This document shows positions 13,897-15,868 of a stretch of DNA of 15,868 bases, piece after piece. Position 1 is the stretch's first letter, and every line of letters begins with the position of its first letter. The DNA comes from Hungatella sp. UBA3402 (GTDB lineage: Bacteria; Bacillota; Clostridia; Lachnospirales; Lachnospiraceae): contig DEPC01000086.1 of assembly GCA_002358555.1 (NCBI GenBank), forward strand, positions 1 to 15,868. The letters run 5' to 3'. Under the pieces are notes generated by a model. That model worked only from the letters and a program-made list of their open reading frames with translations, was not told where the DNA came from and ran no database searches. Position numbers and translations under genes: made by a program.

Positions 13897-14100
13897 TCAT
13901 TCTAAAACGTCTTCTAATACCTCTCCCATTTCATCATCATCAAGATTAAATACTTCTACTACTCCAGCTTTTAAAGTCTCATACAGTTCATTCCCGATAT
14001 CTTTATCCATGGTATACCATTGATGGGTTGACATCACGTTATATTGTTTTAAAATTTGGGTTATTGCCAGCTTGATTTCTCCATAATCTTCCCGATACAT
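13897..14100 (-). CDS. Small acidic protein of unknown function (67 aa)
   Basis: I do not recognise this protein. It is real by context: a perfect AGGAGG (14108-14113) lies 7 bases before the ATG, and it sits in line within the oxidoreductase operon, between the ferredoxin-like gene and the catalytic gene. The 67 residues look helical, with an amphipathic N-terminal half (DYGEIKLAITQILKQYNV), a central aromatic THQWYTMD, and a very acidic C-terminus (NLDDDEMGEVLEDVLE). There is no signal peptide, membrane segment or cysteine, so it is probably cytoplasmic and does not bind a cluster. Possible roles are an assembly or chaperone accessory for the molybdoenzyme or a small regulator; both are guesses from position. 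Confidence 0.75.
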   Translation of the reverse strand: MYREDYGEIKLAITQILKQYNVMSTHQWYTMDKDIGNELYETLKAGVVEVFNLDDDEMGEVLEDVLE

Positions 14101-14107
14101 AATGGAG

Positions 14108-14113
14108 CCTCCT
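14108..14113 (-). promoter_or_regulatory. Strong ribosome binding site of the 67-aa gene
   Basis: AGGAGG on the minus strand, 7 bases before the ATG at 14100. It is the main evidence that this short reading frame is translated. Confidence 0.8.
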
Positions 14114-14145
14114 TTTGATTAGAATATAGCTTTATGTTTTGCCAT

Positions 14146-14151
14146 ATTATA
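14146..14151 (-). promoter_or_regulatory. Possible -10 element ahead of the 67-aa gene
   Basis: A perfect TATAAT on the minus strand in the 89-base AT-rich gap after the ferredoxin-like gene, placing a start near 14139. The matching -35 region (TTCTTT, 17 bases upstream) is poor, and chance occurrence in AT-rich DNA is a real possibility. Confidence 0.3.
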
Positions 14152-14189
14152 ACTAATATATGAAATATAAAGAATTGATAGAGGATTAT

Positions 14190-15155
14190 TTATGGATTAT
14201 CTCCTCCATCCACAGCACTATCAAACAGAAGCATAGGCTTTAAATTATTGATATGAGACAATCCAAATCCATTCACTGCATGGCGAATACAGACCTTTTG
14301 GCAAAGACCACAATGATTACATCGGAACGGATAAAAAAATAACCGAAATTGACCATTATCTTTTTTCACTGTAATAGCGTTCTGTGGACAGAGACTAGAA
14401 CAAACATTGCAGCCTTTACATTTGGAAGTGATGATGGGAACCACCCACCCAAAGGAATCTTTAGAACCCATTTCTATAAGAGTTTCCTTTAGAAGATAGC
14501 GATATAAAAGACCATCCATCATACTTTCTGACGGAACAAAAAAAGAAATTTTACTTTTAAGTTCCTCATTTGCCTTTTTAAATAATTCTCGACGGCTGAT
14601 TTCCTGGCTGTCTTCCAATTGAGGCTTTTCTGAAAATAGAAAGCGTTTATCAAATTCCTTGTTTCCAAAGAAAAACGTTAGGTTTGCCAGAGTTTTTTGC
14701 CAGACTTCCTCTGCTTGTAGAGTGATATCTGGCATCGCATCTGTAAGAAAAACCACTTTTTTGCGCAAACCAATACATGCTAAATATTCCCATGATAATG
14801 CAGCAAAATAGTCTACCCTTAGATGAGCAGTTCTCTCATACTGTCTGGAGGCAATATAAATAGCTCCTTCAGGGATTCTTAATAGTTTAAGATAAGAGGA
14901 AACATTCATAGCAGAAGATGCAATACACCGTGCGGGACAGGCAGTTACACATAGGTTACAGTTCATACATTCCGTAAAATCCGCTTTTTTACCTCCAGGT
15001 CCAGAGTATACATGAACAGGACAGACTTCTTGGCAGACAGTACAAATATGCTTTACCTGACGGCGATTGATACAGCGATCATAGTCTTTTGTAGGGTGGT
15101 TTTCAGCTAAAACCCGATTCACAACATAATTAAAAATAAAATTTCCAAGTATCAT
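14190..15155 (-). CDS. Four-cluster [4Fe-4S] ferredoxin-like protein of the oxidoreductase operon
   Basis: This 321-aa protein has 16 cysteines arranged as two bacterial-type double ferredoxin units. The N-terminal pair uses Cys28, 38, 41, 45 and Cys63, 66, 69, 73; the C-terminal pair uses Cys246, 249, 252, 256 and Cys279, 282, 285, 289. Between them is a ~160-residue cysteine-poor region (about 80-240) that I do not recognise. It lacks a signal peptide or membrane segment, so it is probably cytoplasmic. It likely relays electrons toward, or assists maturation of, the molybdoenzyme. SRRELFK at 187-193 resembles a Tat motif but is internal and has no hydrophobic stretch after it. Its ATG overlaps the torD stop (ATGA), and no good ribosome binding site is seen, so translation is probably coupled. 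Confidence 0.85.
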   Translation of the reverse strand: MILGNFIFNYVVNRVLAENHPTKDYDRCINRRQVKHICTVCQEVCPVHVYSGPGGKKADFTECMNCNLCVTACPARCIASSAMNVSSYLKLLRIPEGAIYIASRQYERTAHLRVDYFAALSWEYLACIGLRKKVVFLTDAMPDITLQAEEVWQKTLANLTFFFGNKEFDKRFLFSEKPQLEDSQEISRRELFKKANEELKSKISFFVPSESMMDGLLYRYLLKETLIEMGSKDSFGWVVPIITSKCKGCNVCSSLCPQNAITVKKDNGQFRLFFYPFRCNHCGLCQKVCIRHAVNGFGLSHINNLKPMLLFDSAVDGGDNP

Positions 15156-15838
15156 AATTTAAGATTATCCATCAATTCGTCAATAATTTGGTTGTCATAT
15201 CTTATGAAATCTGCTGTAGCTTTTACAAACTGAGGATAAAACTTTCTGCTCTTAGAAGCTTGAATATCCTCAGCATAAAGAAAAATCCAGTTTAAAAGAT
15301 GTTCTGTCTCAAATGCTTTTTGGTCGGCTAGGATATTCCAACATTCGTTTAAATTATCATCATTGAGGCAAGCTGCAGCTTTTGTACATGTCAAGGAAAG
15401 AAAATGCATCATCAAGCTGATATGGTCATCAGCAACTCTAGGATATTTCTCTGGAAGATAGTGGTATTTCTTATACCAACTACGAGCCCCCAAGGTAGAT
15501 TCCTGAAATAATGCTCGTTCTTTTGTCGTATAAACAGATTCCCATGGAGCTGCAAATAAGCGGTCTGGACCGATAAACAGACGGGTATACTCATCTTTCA
15601 TTTGCTGAATATGCTCTGGTTCTGTAAAAGAACAGTTTTGGAGAATCTCGTATAGCTGTCTTGCTGCTTTAGAATCTTCACTGTCAAACAAAAGTACTGT
15701 CTGAAGACTATTCTCACTACTGACTGCATCTAGAAGCTCTTTTTCTGGCTCAGCTCCCAAGAGCCTGTGAAGTAGAGAAAATAGATACTCTCTGCCCTGT
15801 AAAAAGGTTACTAGCACTTCTCTAGTTTCGTTGTCCAT
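15152..15838 (-). CDS. TorD/DmsD-family molybdoenzyme chaperone
   Basis: A 228-aa all-helical cytoplasmic chaperone of the TorD/DmsD (NarJ-like) family, which binds the Tat signal of a molybdoenzyme and holds it until the cofactor is inserted. The family signature is visible: DEYTRLFIGP (82-91), APWESVY (97-103), then LFQESTLGARSWYKKY and PRVADDHISLMMHFLSL (133-149), matching the usual Y-x2-LF-x-GP, PPWESVY and P-x2-DHI-x-L patterns. Its client is presumably the twin-arginine catalytic subunit encoded two genes downstream. The ATG at 15838 has AAAGGA about 10 bases upstream; only 30 bases of DNA remain before the window edge, so the operon may begin further upstream. The stop overlaps the next gene by 4 bases. 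Confidence 0.9.
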   Translation of the reverse strand: MDNETREVLVTFLQGREYLFSLLHRLLGAEPEKELLDAVSSENSLQTVLLFDSEDSKAARQLYEILQNCSFTEPEHIQQMKDEYTRLFIGPDRLFAAPWESVYTTKERALFQESTLGARSWYKKYHYLPEKYPRVADDHISLMMHFLSLTCTKAAACLNDDNLNECWNILADQKAFETEHLLNWIFLYAEDIQASKSRKFYPQFVKATADFIRYDNQIIDELMDNLKL

Positions 15839-15868
15839 TTTTCTAAATTCCTTTCTTAAAATATATTA

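Noticed and set aside
14577..14597. Twin-arginine-like SRRELFK in the four-cluster ferredoxin protein
   Set aside because: It lies at residues 187-193, far from the N-terminus, and is followed by charged residues rather than a hydrophobic segment, so it is not an export signal.
1..15868. tRNA, rRNA or CRISPR arrays
   Set aside because: No rRNA-like or tRNA-like segment and no regularly spaced repeat array was noticed on either strand by eye.

Overview
This window looks like part of the chromosome of a low-GC, Gram-positive strict anaerobe of the Clostridia, probably Lachnospiraceae-like. The grounds are AT-rich DNA, strong AGGAGG-type ribosome binding sites, lipoprotein signals with a lipobox, a clostridial style of gene fusion (MOSC-MogA, MobA-MobB), and an anaerobic molybdoenzyme. 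The genus is inference. Apart from the left-edge gene, every gene lies on the minus strand, so transcription runs from right to left.

Right part (about 15.84 to 9.81 kb, read leftward): an operon for a molybdenum oxidoreductase of the DMSO reductase family. It holds a TorD/DmsD-like chaperone, a four-cluster [4Fe-4S] protein, a small acidic protein of unknown function (67 aa), a Tat-exported lipoprotein catalytic subunit (917 aa), a four-cluster DmsB-type electron-transfer subunit, and a TetR-family regulator whose start overlaps the dmsB stop. A 26-bp palindrome upstream of the catalytic gene is a candidate operator. No DmsC-type membrane anchor is seen; the catalytic subunit may instead be tethered by its own lipid. 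The substrate cannot be read from the sequence.

Middle (about 9.81 to 9.51 kb): a 299-nt leader without a gene. It holds a folded element resembling a molybdenum-cofactor (Moco) riboswitch, then three consecutive hairpins, two of them with good U-tracts like intrinsic terminators. A possible antiterminator pairing links the two parts.

Left-centre (about 9.51 to 0.95 kb): a nine-gene molybdenum operon in the order mobA-mobB fusion, moeA, a second MoeA-like molybdopterin-binding protein with a cysteine tail, moaA, MOSC-mogA fusion, modA, modB, modC, moaC. It covers molybdate uptake, cyclic pyranopterin synthesis (MoaA, MoaC), adenylylation and metal insertion (MogA, MoeA), and the dinucleotide step (MobA) required by the DMSO reductase family. 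The molybdopterin synthase genes (moaD, moaE) and moeB are not in the window.

Left edge: the 3' part of an MBL-fold metallohydrolase gene on the plus strand, convergent with moaC. Between the two is a hairpin plus a ~95-bp element with terminal inverted repeats, possibly a MITE.

Together the window is nearly a self-contained island: molybdate import, cofactor assembly, a Moco-consuming secreted enzyme with its chaperone and redox partners, and two apparent layers of control (TetR on the enzyme operon, a leader RNA on the cofactor operon).
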